A stretch of 12,433 bases of DNA from assembly GCA_013001485.1 (NCBI GenBank), contig JABDMN010000166.1, positions 1-12,433 of the forward strand, read 5' to 3'. Below, in pieces: positions 6,197 to 12,433 of this stretch (within the stretch, counting starts at the first letter, position 1; each line of letters starts with the position of its first letter). Position numbers and translations under genes: made by a program. Below the pieces are notes generated by a model. The model was not told the DNA's origin. It saw only the letters and a program-made list of their open reading frames with translations, and searched no databases. The stretch comes from Acidimicrobiia bacterium. GTDB lineage: Bacteria > Actinomycetota > Acidimicrobiia > Spongiisociales > UBA5794.

Positions 6197-6460
6197 TCAG
6201 CCCAGACGGGCGACCGCTCGAGCGAGCCGGCTCTTGCGCCGTGCTGCAGTGTTCTTCTTCATAACGCCCTTGGTGACGGCCACGTCGATGCGCTTCTGTG
6301 CGATCTGAAGGGCTTCACCGGCGGCGGCAGCGTCTCCGGCCTCGACCGCGTCGAGGACCCGCTTGGTGCGAGTCTTGATCTCCGACCGGAACGCCTGGTT
6401 CCGGTCGTGATGCCGCACGTTCTGGCGGTTGCGCTTCTTTTGGGATGCAATGTTGGCCAT
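6197..6460 (-). CDS. rpsT: 30S ribosomal protein S20
   Basis: An 87-residue, very basic protein matching bS20, which binds 16S rRNA in the body of the small subunit. It starts with the family signature [14 protein letters not shown], has the middle (K/R)T-x-x-K-R block, and ends with [19 protein letters not shown]. The start is the ATG at 6460-6458; an in-frame extension to 6538 would add 26 unrelated residues. A GGGAG ribosome-binding site (plus-strand CTCCC, 6468-6472) sits seven bases before the ATG and confirms the choice. It is the first gene of a two-gene minus-strand unit with greA and is divergent from lepA. Confidence 0.96.
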   Translation of the reverse strand: MANIASQKKRNRQNVRHHDRNQAFRSEIKTRTKRVLDAVEAGDAAAAGEALQIAQKRIDVAVTKGVMKKNTAARRKSRLARAVARLG

Positions 6461-6494
6461 GCGAGAACTCCCGTTCGGAGGGGGAGAGGCGGGA

Positions 6495-6524
6495 ACGTTA
6501 GCAGCGTCCGGACCACCGGTACAA
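6495..6524 (-). promoter_or_regulatory. Candidate rpsT-greA promoter
   Basis: On the minus strand, TTGTAC (plus 6524-6519) and TAACGT (plus 6500-6495) are separated by 18 bases. The -10 box fits TANNNT and the -35 box keeps TTG. This would give a leader of roughly 28 bases containing the GGGAG ribosome site. The match is modest. It overlaps the oppositely directed lepA promoter almost completely. Confidence 0.4.
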
Positions 6525-6525
6525 T
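6498..6525 (+). promoter_or_regulatory. Candidate lepA promoter
   Basis: TTAGCA (6498-6503) and TACAAT (6520-6525) are separated by 16 bases. The -10 box differs from TATAAT at one position and the -35 box matches TTGACA at four of six. A start near 6532 would give a leader of about 32 bases before the lepA ATG; no clear Shine-Dalgarno is seen in it. Confidence 0.55.
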
Positions 6526-6563
6526 GCTGGGGCCGCACCCGCCGGCATCCCTTTCACTACACC

Positions 6564-8366
6564 ATGACTACACCTGCGCGAATACGCAACTTCTCAATCA
6601 TCGCTCACATCGACCACGGCAAGTCGACCCTTGCCGATCGCATCCTCGAGCTCACTCACGCCGTGTCGGCTCGCGACATGCAGGACCAGCTCCTCGACTC
6701 GATGGACATCGAGCGTGAGCGAGGCATAACGATCAAGGCAAACGCGGTCAGGCTCGCCTACGACGCGGCCGACGGCCAGGAGTATGTGCTCAACCTCATC
6801 GACACTCCGGGCCACGTCGACTTCTCCTACGAGGTCTCTCGGAGCCTGCAGGCATGTGAGGGGGCGGTCCTCCTCGTCGATGCCTCGCAGGGCATCGAGG
6901 CGCAGACCCTCGCCAACGCCTACCTGGCCATCGAGTCGGGTCTCGAGGTCATCCCCGTCATCAACAAGATCGACCTCCCCGCCGCCGAGCCGGATCGGGT
7001 CGCAGCCGAGATCGCGTCCGTGATCGGTGGAGCGCCCGAGGACATCCTCAAGGTGTCGGCGAAGACGGGCGAAGGCGTCGCCGACCTGCTCGAGACGATC
7101 GTGAAGGACCTCCCGGCGCCTGAAGGTCAGGCGGATGGGCCGCTTCGAGCCATCGTGTTCGACTCCTACTACGACGCCTACCGGGGAGTGGTCTGTTACC
7201 TGAGAGTCGTCGACGGCAGCCTCCACAAGGCCGATCCCGTCCTATTCATGGCCACCGGCGAGGAGCATGCCGCCGACGAGATCGGGTTCCTCACGCCGGC
7301 AGCCCTCCCTGTCGATCGGGTGTCCGTCGGTGACGTCGCCTACTTGATCACCGGTGTGAAGGAGATCGACGAGGTGCGGGTCGGCGACACCGTCACCCTC
7401 GTCGCAGCTCCCGCCGGAGAGGCTCTGACCGGGTATCGGGAGCCGAAGCCCATGGTGTTCAGCGGTCTCTTCCCAACCGACGGAGACGACTTCGAGCGCC
7501 TTCGAGAGGCGCTCGACAAGCTCAAGCTCAACGACGCTTCGCTGGCCTACGAGGCCGAGACATCGCGGGCGCTCGGGTTCGGATTCCGGTGTGGCTTTCT
7601 CGGGTTGCTCCACATGGAGATCGTCAGAGAACGGCTCGAGCGCGAATACAACCTCGACCTGATCGCCACTGCGCCATCGGTCGAGTACCAGGCTCACCGC
7701 GCAGACGGCTCGGAGATCATGGTGCGGTCACCCCAAGACCTCCCTGAAACGGCGTCGCTCGATGCGGTTGCTGAGCCCTATGTCAAGGTGATGATCATCA
7801 CGCCGGCCGCGTATGTCGGCACGGTGATGGAGTTGGTCACCCAACGCCGGGGTGTGGCGGGAGAGATGACGTACCTGTCGCCCGAGCGTGTCGAGCTGCA
7901 CTACTTGATGCCGCTCGCTGAGATCGTCTTCGACTTCTTTGACCAGCTCAAGTCCCGAACTCGCGGCTACGCCTCGCTCGACTACGAGCCCGCCGAGTAC
8001 CGAGTCTCCGACCTCGTCAAGGTCGACATCCTCCTCAACAGCACGCCCGTGGACGCCTTCTCATCGATCGTCCACAAGGACAAGGCATACACCTATGGCC
8101 GGGCAATGGTGAAGCGGCTGCGGGAGCTGATTCCCCGACAGATGTTCGATATCCCGGTACAGGCCGCGGTCGGGTCGCGCATCATCTCGAGAGAAACGAT
8201 CAAGGCTCGCCGTAAGGACGTAACCGCCAAGTGCTACGGCGGAGACATCACCCGGAAACGCAAGCTCCTCGAGCGGCAGAAGGAAGGCAAGAAGCGGATG
8301 AAGATGGTGGGATCTGTCGAGGTCCCCCAGGAAGCCTTCATCTCGGCTTTGCGGATCGACGAGTGA
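6564..8366 (+). CDS. lepA: Elongation factor 4 (LepA), ribosomal back-translocase GTPase
   Basis: A 600-residue translational GTPase that binds the ribosome like EF-G and is linked to back-translocation or 30S assembly. GTP motifs are complete: G1 AHIDHGKST (14-22), G2 region RERGITIK (51-58), G3 DTPGH (80-84), G4 NKID (134-137), and SAKTGEG for G5. The LepA-specific C-terminal domain is present, with [33 protein letters not shown] and the ending [20 protein letters not shown] 6564 begins [20 protein letters not shown], the normal LepA N-terminus, so the longer in-frame start at 6429 inside rpsT is rejected. Length equals the family norm. The stop overlaps the hemW GTG start. Confidence 0.98.
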   Translation: MTTPARIRNFSIIAHIDHGKSTLADRILELTHAVSARDMQDQLLDSMDIERERGITIKANAVRLAYDAADGQEYVLNLIDTPGHVDFSYEVSRSLQACEGAVLLVDASQGIEAQTLANAYLAIESGLEVIPVINKIDLPAAEPDRVAAEIASVIGGAPEDILKVSAKTGEGVADLLETIVKDLPAPEGQADGPLRAIVFDSYYDAYRGVVCYLRVVDGSLHKADPVLFMATGEEHAADEIGFLTPAALPVDRVSVGDVAYLITGVKEIDEVRVGDTVTLVAAPAGEALTGYREPKPMVFSGLFPTDGDDFERLREALDKLKLNDASLAYEAETSRALGFGFRCGFLGLLHMEIVRERLEREYNLDLIATAPSVEYQAHRADGSEIMVRSPQDLPETASLDAVAEPYVKVMIITPAAYVGTVMELVTQRRGVAGEMTYLSPERVELHYLMPLAEIVFDFFDQLKSRTRGYASLDYEPAEYRVSDLVKVDILLNSTPVDAFSSIVHKDKAYTYGRAMVKRLRELIPRQMFDIPVQAAVGSRIISRETIKARRKDVTAKCYGGDITRKRKLLERQKEGKKRMKMVGSVEVPQEAFISALRIDE

Positions 8367-9505
8367 CGCTGCGGCCGGACTCGCCTGAACTCGCCGATGG
8401 TGCCGCCTCGTGGCTTTCCGCCTACGTCCACATCCCTTTCTGCACTCGCCGATGCCCCTATTGCGACTTCGCCGTGGTCACTCCGATTGAAACCGCTGTC
8501 TCGCACCGGGCCTACATCGATGCCCTCGTCGTCGAGATCAACCTGGTGCCGGACTGGGGACCTCTCGATGCGGTGTCTGTGGGAGGAGGCACCCCATCGC
8601 TGGTCGATCCGGAGCTGCTTGGTGAGGTGACGCGAGCGCTCGACCGGCGTTTCGGGTTCCGAGACGACGCCGAGGTCGCGCTCGAGGCGAACCCTGAGGA
8701 CTGGAGTCCGGATCGCGCCGCGGGACTGGTGGCCGCCGGGTTCCGGCGGGTCTCGTTTGGAGCCCAATCGTTTGATCCGGACGTGCTGGCGGCCCTTGGC
8801 CGCGGCCACACCCCCGATGACATTGGCGCCGCCGTCGCAGTCGCCAGGAACGCAGGGTTCACGAGCATCAACCTCGACCTCATCTTCGGCACCTCGGGAG
8901 AGTCGAAGCGCTCCTGGGAGGACAGCGTCGACCGCGCCATCAACCTCGGTGTCGATCACGTCTCGACCTACGCCTTGACCGTGGAGCGAGGGACTCGGTT
9001 GTCGAAGGACATCCTGGCCGGTGCACCCGCACCCGACCCCGACGACCAGGCCGACAAGTACGAATCCGCTCAACACCGCCTGACGGAGGCCGGCTTCGTC
9101 CAGTACGAAGTCTCGAACTTCGCCATGGAGGGCCACCACGTGCGCTACAACCTGTGTACCTGGGCCGGGGGTGAGTACCTCGGGATCGGTCTCGGCGCTC
9201 ACGAGCATCGCGATGGGGTCCGGGCCCGGAATCTGCGCCGGCTCGATCGGTACATGGAGGCCGTCGGCGAACGCATACGTCCCCGGTCCGGATCCGAGAC
9301 GGTCAACGACCGGGAACAGGAAGCGGCCTTCCTCGGGCTCCGCAGGATGGCGGGTGTCCCGTTGAACGCGACCATCGAGGACTTCCTCGGCTCCGATTCG
9401 GGCGTGCGATTGGCCGCCGCCGGGGTGATCGCGGTGGACGAAGGCCGGCTTCGGATCTCACGGCCACTCCTTGCCGACGCCGTCATGAGGGAATTCGTCG
9501 GATGA
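8363..9505 (+). CDS. hemW: Radical SAM heme chaperone HemW
   Basis: A 380-residue radical SAM protein. Cys27, Cys31 and Cys34 (CTRRCPYC followed by DF) form the CxxxCxxC 4Fe-4S site. YVHIPFC precedes it and GGGTPS (74-79) contributes to SAM binding. True coproporphyrinogen dehydrogenase HemN has a further cysteine after this motif; here Asp-Phe follows, as in HemW, so heme delivery is more likely than porphyrinogen oxidation. Further family marks are [26 protein letters not shown] and YEVSNFA. The GTG at 8363 overlaps the lepA stop (GTGA); an earlier in-frame start at 8231 lies deep in lepA. hrcA starts 40 bases later. The lepA-hemW-hrcA-dnaJ order is common in Gram-positive bacteria. Confidence 0.94.
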   Translation: MTLRPDSPELADGAASWLSAYVHIPFCTRRCPYCDFAVVTPIETAVSHRAYIDALVVEINLVPDWGPLDAVSVGGGTPSLVDPELLGEVTRALDRRFGFRDDAEVALEANPEDWSPDRAAGLVAAGFRRVSFGAQSFDPDVLAALGRGHTPDDIGAAVAVARNAGFTSINLDLIFGTSGESKRSWEDSVDRAINLGVDHVSTYALTVERGTRLSKDILAGAPAPDPDDQADKYESAQHRLTEAGFVQYEVSNFAMEGHHVRYNLCTWAGGEYLGIGLGAHEHRDGVRARNLRRLDRYMEAVGERIRPRSGSETVNDREQEAAFLGLRRMAGVPLNATIEDFLGSDSGVRLAAAGVIAVDEGRLRISRPLLADAVMREFVG

Positions 9506-9533
9506 TCCGGGCGAGATGGTGCGCGGCGACTGG

Positions 9534-9539
9534 TATTTT
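9534..9539 (+). promoter_or_regulatory. Probable -10 box for leaderless hrcA transcript
   Basis: TATTTT fits TANNNT and ends six bases before the hrcA ATG, the spacing of leaderless actinobacterial genes. There is no convincing Shine-Dalgarno in the 40-base hemW-hrcA gap, and no clear -35 box. No CIRCE inverted repeat is visible here, so self-repression through that element is not supported. Confidence 0.5.
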
Positions 9540-9545
9540 GGCTCG

Positions 9546-10550
9546 ATGATCGACGACAGAAAGGCCGCGGTCCTCGAAGCCCTTGTCGAGGAGTACATCG
9601 CCACCGGCGAGCCGGTGAGCTCGCGCGCCGTCCTCGATCGCAGCGGTCTCTCGGTCTCGGGCGCCACCGTACGCAACGATCTCGCCACACTCGAGAGCTA
9701 CGGCTTCGTGTCTCAGCCCCACACCTCGGCTGGTCGCGTGCCGACAGATCACGGATATCGCTACTACGTCGACCACTGCTCCCCGGCACGTCTTCGGGCT
9801 GCCACCCGCTCTCGCATCTCGGGCTTCTTCTCGTCAGTGCACAGCCAGCTCGGTCGCCTCCTCCAGGAGACGTCCGGTTTGCTCTCCGACCTCACCCACT
9901 ATCCCGCTGTGGTGCTCGGTCCGGGTCTCGTGGGTGAATGCATCAAGGGAATCCACCTCGTGCCTCTCGGCCGTCGGGTTCTCCTCGTTGTGGTGGTCAC
10001 CGACACCGGACGGATCTCTCAGGAGATGGTCCAGGTGCCGGCCTCTTTGTCCGACTCGGACCTCGAAAAGATTGAAGGAATGCTCGAGCGTGCGTATTGC
10101 GGGCACACGTTCTCCGACTCAGGCGAGTTGATGGGCGAGGTCACGCCCGACCGCGCCGCACCCCCGATCCGGTCCGCCATCGCTGCCATCGTCGACGGGT
10201 TGCAGCGGGCGGAGGAATCCACGAGAGAGCTCTACCTGGGCGGTACCAGCCAGCTGACCTCATTGTGGGAGGACCTCACAGCTGTGCGCAGGATGCTCTC
10301 GCTCCTCGAGCACGAGGCCGCCGTGATGGATCTGATCGGGGCCGAGGAGGAAGGCACCACGGTCCGGATCGGTCAGGAAGTCGACGCCGCCGGCGAGGTC
10401 GACCTCGCTGTCGTCGCCAGCAGCTACGACGCAGGCGAGCATGGCACCGGCCGCGTCGGAGTGTTGGGCCCCATGCGGATGGACTACCGGCGCACCATCA
10501 AGGTGGTCGAAGAGATCGGTGAGAGCCTCGGCGACCGGCTCGGTGGGTGA
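9546..10550 (+). CDS. hrcA: Heat-inducible transcription repressor HrcA
   Basis: A 334-residue HrcA, the repressor of chaperone operons that binds CIRCE inverted repeats and needs GroEL to stay folded. The N-terminal winged helix reads MIDDRKAAVLEALVEEYIATGEPVSS in the family manner (two segments of it are diagnostic: EEYIATGEPVSSRAVL and SGATVRNDLATLESYGF). It is followed by SQPHTSAGRVPTDHGYRYYVD. The C-terminal domain includes LVPLGRRVLLVVVVTDTG and ends with GPMRMDYRRTIKVVEEI. I prefer ATG 9546 over the ATG at 9516, which would add ten residues absent from the family and would place the -10 box inside the gene. dnaJ follows after three bases, so the two are co-expressed. Confidence 0.95.
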   Translation: MIDDRKAAVLEALVEEYIATGEPVSSRAVLDRSGLSVSGATVRNDLATLESYGFVSQPHTSAGRVPTDHGYRYYVDHCSPARLRAATRSRISGFFSSVHSQLGRLLQETSGLLSDLTHYPAVVLGPGLVGECIKGIHLVPLGRRVLLVVVVTDTGRISQEMVQVPASLSDSDLEKIEGMLERAYCGHTFSDSGELMGEVTPDRAAPPIRSAIAAIVDGLQRAEESTRELYLGGTSQLTSLWEDLTAVRRMLSLLEHEAAVMDLIGAEEEGTTVRIGQEVDAAGEVDLAVVASSYDAGEHGTGRVGVLGPMRMDYRRTIKVVEEIGESLGDRLGG

Positions 10551-10553
10551 CCG

Positions 10554-11633
10554 TTGAAGGATTACTACGAGGTCCTCGGGGTCTCCAAAGACGCCGACGA
10601 CAGCGAGATCAAGAAGGCGTTTCGCCGTCTGGCGCGAGATACCCATCCCGATGCCAACCCGGACGACCCGGAAGCCGAGGCCCGATTCAAGGAAGTCGCC
10701 GAGGCCTACGAGGTGCTCTCGGACCCTTCTAAGCGCGCCGCCTACGACCGCGGCGATGTGTTTGCGGTCGACGACCTCTTCTCCTCGTTCTCGGGGCTCG
10801 ACGACATCCTCTCGCAGATCTTCGGCGGCGGGTTCGGTGGTTTCCGCGGCCAGCAGCGCCGCCGTGGCGCCGACCTCAGGGTGACCGTTGCGGTGTCGCT
10901 CGAGAATGCCTTCACCGGCGACAACCGTCAGATCCAATACCGGGCTCCCACCACGTGTGACCTATGTCAGGGGAGTGGAGCAGCCGACGGAGCAACCCGG
11001 GTCACCTGTGCGGTATGCCGCGGGGTCGGCCAGGTACAGACGTCGCGCTCGACGATTCTCGGTTCGATGGTGACGGTCACCGAGTGCCCAACCTGTCGAG
11101 GAGCAGGCACAACGGTCGATGACCCGTGTTCGCAATGTCGGGGAGCTGGCCGCATGGACCAGGTCAGGGAGCTGACGGTGGAGATTCCTCCCGGGGTCCA
11201 GGACGGCACCCGGCTCAAGCTGTCGGGGCGGGGTGGTGCCGGCGGGCCCGGGATCCCGCCGGGCGACCTCTTCGTGGATGTGCGGGTGCGACCTCACGAC
11301 GCCTTCCAGCGGGTCGGTGACGACCTGCGGGCAGCGATTGAGATCGGGATGTCCGAAGCTGCACTCGGGACTGCTGTGTCCCTGGGACGGCTGGTTGGCG
11401 AGGACATCGATGTCGACATCGATGCCGGCACCCAGCCAGGGACCGTTATCCGTATGCGTAGCGAAGGGATGCCGAGGCTGGGAAGACGCGGCCACGGCGA
11501 CCTGTACGTCGAGGTGATCGTGAGGGTGCCCGAACGCCTCTCGTCCGCGGAGGAGGAGGCGTTGCGGTCCTACGCGGATCTCCGGGGCGCCGCCGTCGTC
11601 GAGGGGGGCCGTCGCAAGCGACGGCGTCGATGA
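10554..11633 (+). CDS. dnaJ: Chaperone protein DnaJ (type I, full zinc finger)
   Basis: A 359-residue type I DnaJ, the Hsp40 cochaperone that stimulates DnaK ATPase and delivers substrates. J domain at about 1-68 with HPD at 31-33. A short Gly/Phe-rich linker (about 88-98) replaces the longer one of E. coli. The zinc-binding domain has all four CxxCxGxG repeats (Cys135/138, 152/155, 178/181, 192/195). The C-terminal substrate domains contain [16 protein letters not shown] and GDLFVDV. The start is an unusual TTG at 10554, three bases after the hrcA stop; it gives the canonical [10 protein letters not shown] and a GGTGGG ribosome site lies just upstream. No grpE or dnaK adjoins, as for the second, HrcA-linked dnaJ of actinobacteria. 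The stop overlaps rsmE (ATGA). Confidence 0.95.
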   Translation: MKDYYEVLGVSKDADDSEIKKAFRRLARDTHPDANPDDPEAEARFKEVAEAYEVLSDPSKRAAYDRGDVFAVDDLFSSFSGLDDILSQIFGGGFGGFRGQQRRRGADLRVTVAVSLENAFTGDNRQIQYRAPTTCDLCQGSGAADGATRVTCAVCRGVGQVQTSRSTILGSMVTVTECPTCRGAGTTVDDPCSQCRGAGRMDQVRELTVEIPPGVQDGTRLKLSGRGGAGGPGIPPGDLFVDVRVRPHDAFQRVGDDLRAAIEIGMSEAALGTAVSLGRLVGEDIDVDIDAGTQPGTVIRMRSEGMPRLGRRGHGDLYVEVIVRVPERLSSAEEEALRSYADLRGAAVVEGGRRKRRRR

Positions 11634-12310
11634 CTCCCCACCTCTATCTGCCCGGTCCCTGGCGCCCGGACGACGTGGCCTTGCCCGACCGAACCCGACA
11701 CCATCTCGCAAAGGTGCTGCGACAGAGCGATGGTGCGGCGGTCACCTACACAGATGGCAGAGGCACCATCGGTCACGGTTCCTTAGTGGGGGATTCGATT
11801 TCAAGAGGCGAGGAGTCCACCGTCTCCAGGCCACCGGAACTGGAGATTGCCGTGGCGGCGCCGCATCGACAGGAGCGAGTGCGGTTTCTCGTCGAGAAGC
11901 TCACTGAACTGGGGGTGACCCGGCTGGTGTGGCTCGAGACCGAACGGGCCCAGAAGCCCCCGCCATCACCAGACAAGGCTCAAGCCTGGGTCGCCGGAGC
12001 CGTTGAGCAGTCGGGTCGGGCCTGGGCTCCGGAGGTCGACGGTCCGGTGGAGATCGGCGCTCTTCAGGGTTCCGTGGCAGTCGCTGTTCCCGGTGCTGGG
12101 GCTCCCCAGTGGAAGGAACTGGTCGAATCGGGGGCTCGCTTCGTGGTCGGACCCGAAGGTGGCTTCTCTCCGGGAGAGTTGGAGGCGTTGGCGACGGCTA
12201 CCACTCTTGGTCATATGGCCCAGTTTGGGCTGGGGAGTGCCACTCTGCGCACCGAAACGGCAGCGATAGCAATCGCGGCAATCATCGCCTCAGTCAGAAC
12301 CCCTGGGTGA
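11630..12310 (+). CDS. rsmE: 16S rRNA (uracil-1498-N3)-methyltransferase RsmE
   Basis: A 226-residue SPOUT-class methyltransferase that modifies U1498 of 16S rRNA in the assembled small subunit using SAM. Residues 1-65 match the PUA-like RNA-binding domain ([11 protein letters not shown] near 21-31). The SPOUT domain has [20 protein letters not shown] (89-108), [13 protein letters not shown], the SAM-loop [12 protein letters not shown] (174-185) and [11 protein letters not shown] (201-211). The last motif usually reads LG-x-RILR-x-ETA, so Ala-Thr replaces Ile-Leu-like residues; this looks tolerated. Its ATG overlaps the dnaJ stop. dnaJ-rsmE is a widespread pair. It is the last gene of the lepA-rsmE cluster. 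Confidence 0.94.
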   Translation: MTPHLYLPGPWRPDDVALPDRTRHHLAKVLRQSDGAAVTYTDGRGTIGHGSLVGDSISRGEESTVSRPPELEIAVAAPHRQERVRFLVEKLTELGVTRLVWLETERAQKPPPSPDKAQAWVAGAVEQSGRAWAPEVDGPVEIGALQGSVAVAVPGAGAPQWKELVESGARFVVGPEGGFSPGELEALATATTLGHMAQFGLGSATLRTETAAIAIAAIIASVRTPG

Positions 12311-12351
12311 CTAGTCCGTTCTCGCGAAGAAAAAACGCCAAGAAATCCGCG

Positions 12352-12377
12352 GTGACAGGGCGTAGTCGGGCTATAGT
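12352..12377 (+). promoter_or_regulatory. Promoter candidate for the gene beyond the window end
   Basis: TATAGT at 12372-12377 matches the -10 consensus at five of six positions. GTGACA at 12352-12357 matches a -35 box at five of six, but the 14-base spacing is shorter than the usual 17, so the -35 may be a chance match or a site for an activator. It lies downstream of rsmE in otherwise non-coding sequence and upstream of a strong ribosome site. Confidence 0.5.
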
Positions 12378-12388
12378 GAACTACTACT

Positions 12389-12411
12389 GAGCGCGTTCTC
12401 AATTCGCGCTC
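12389..12411. promoter_or_regulatory. Inverted repeat, operator-like, in the leader of the next gene
   Basis: GAGCGCG (12389-12395) and CGCGCTC (12405-12411) are perfect seven-base arms with a nine-base AT-richer spacer, placed 12 bases after the -10 box. It has the geometry of a repressor operator (CIRCE also has a nine-base spacer) but not the CIRCE sequence. It could alternatively be an RNA hairpin in the leader. Confidence 0.45.
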
Positions 12412-12425
12412 TGGGTGTCACCAGC

Positions 12426-12433
12426 GGAGGGGA
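12426..12433 (+). promoter_or_regulatory. Shine-Dalgarno sequence of the next gene
   Basis: GGAGGGGA at the very end of the window is a strong ribosome-binding site. It implies a plus-strand gene starting a few bases beyond 12433, driven by the promoter near 12372. Its identity cannot be seen. Confidence 0.55.

Noticed and set aside
6498..6506. TTAGCAGCG as a possible CIRCE half site before lepA
   Set aside because: Only six of nine bases match and no GAGTGCTAA partner follows at the required spacing.
8234..9208. 324-codon minus-strand open frame opposite hemW
   Set aside because: Antisense to the conserved HemW reading frame; the translation has no family features.
12310..12318. ACTAGTCCG after rsmE as a lone member of the GGGACTA heptamer family
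   Set aside because: A single inexact unit with no tandem neighbour is expected by chance.

Overview
This is a gene-dense, high-GC stretch of ordinary bacterial chromosome. The gene order (leuS, comEA-comEC, holA, rpsT, lepA-hemW-hrcA-dnaJ-rsmE), GTG/TTG starts, ATGA/GTGA stop-start overlaps and TANNNT -10 boxes placed 6-7 bases before start codons all fit the Actinomycetota. An Acidimicrobiia-like lineage is my best guess, but the class is inference. I see no mobile element, tRNA, rRNA or CRISPR array.

Layout. Positions 1-3996 look like one plus-strand operon: the 3' end of leuS, a small HExxH zincin-like protein, a CPBP-family membrane protease, then comEA and comEC for DNA uptake. Next come a small three-cysteine protein of unknown function (4033-4422) and a strong hairpin (4431-4454). 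A structured 200-base spacer then leads to holA, the DNA polymerase III delta subunit (4626-5642). holA converges with a minus-strand rpsT-greA pair (6460-5713). A short divergent promoter region (6461-6563) separates rpsT from lepA. lepA, hemW, hrcA, dnaJ and rsmE then run on the plus strand to 12310 with overlaps or gaps of at most 40 bases. The last 123 bases hold a promoter, an inverted repeat and a Shine-Dalgarno sequence for a gene starting just outside the window.

Functions. The left block couples tRNA charging to two membrane or metal-dependent proteases and the ComEA/ComEC DNA-import machinery. The centre supplies replication (delta clamp-loader subunit), transcript-cleavage (GreA) and ribosomal (S20) functions. 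The right block concerns ribosomes and protein quality: EF4, HemW, the heat-shock repressor HrcA, a full DnaJ and the 16S rRNA methyltransferase RsmE.

The unusual material is intergenic. Both sides of holA carry degenerate tandem heptamer repeats of one family (units such as AGCTACC, GGCTATC, GGGACTA), in opposite orientations upstream. The upstream spacer also contains several mutually exclusive inverted repeats and a 19-base palindrome at the probable holA promoter. No complete new multi-gene system is visible. The best leads are the heptamer family, the structured holA leader region and the three-cysteine protein.
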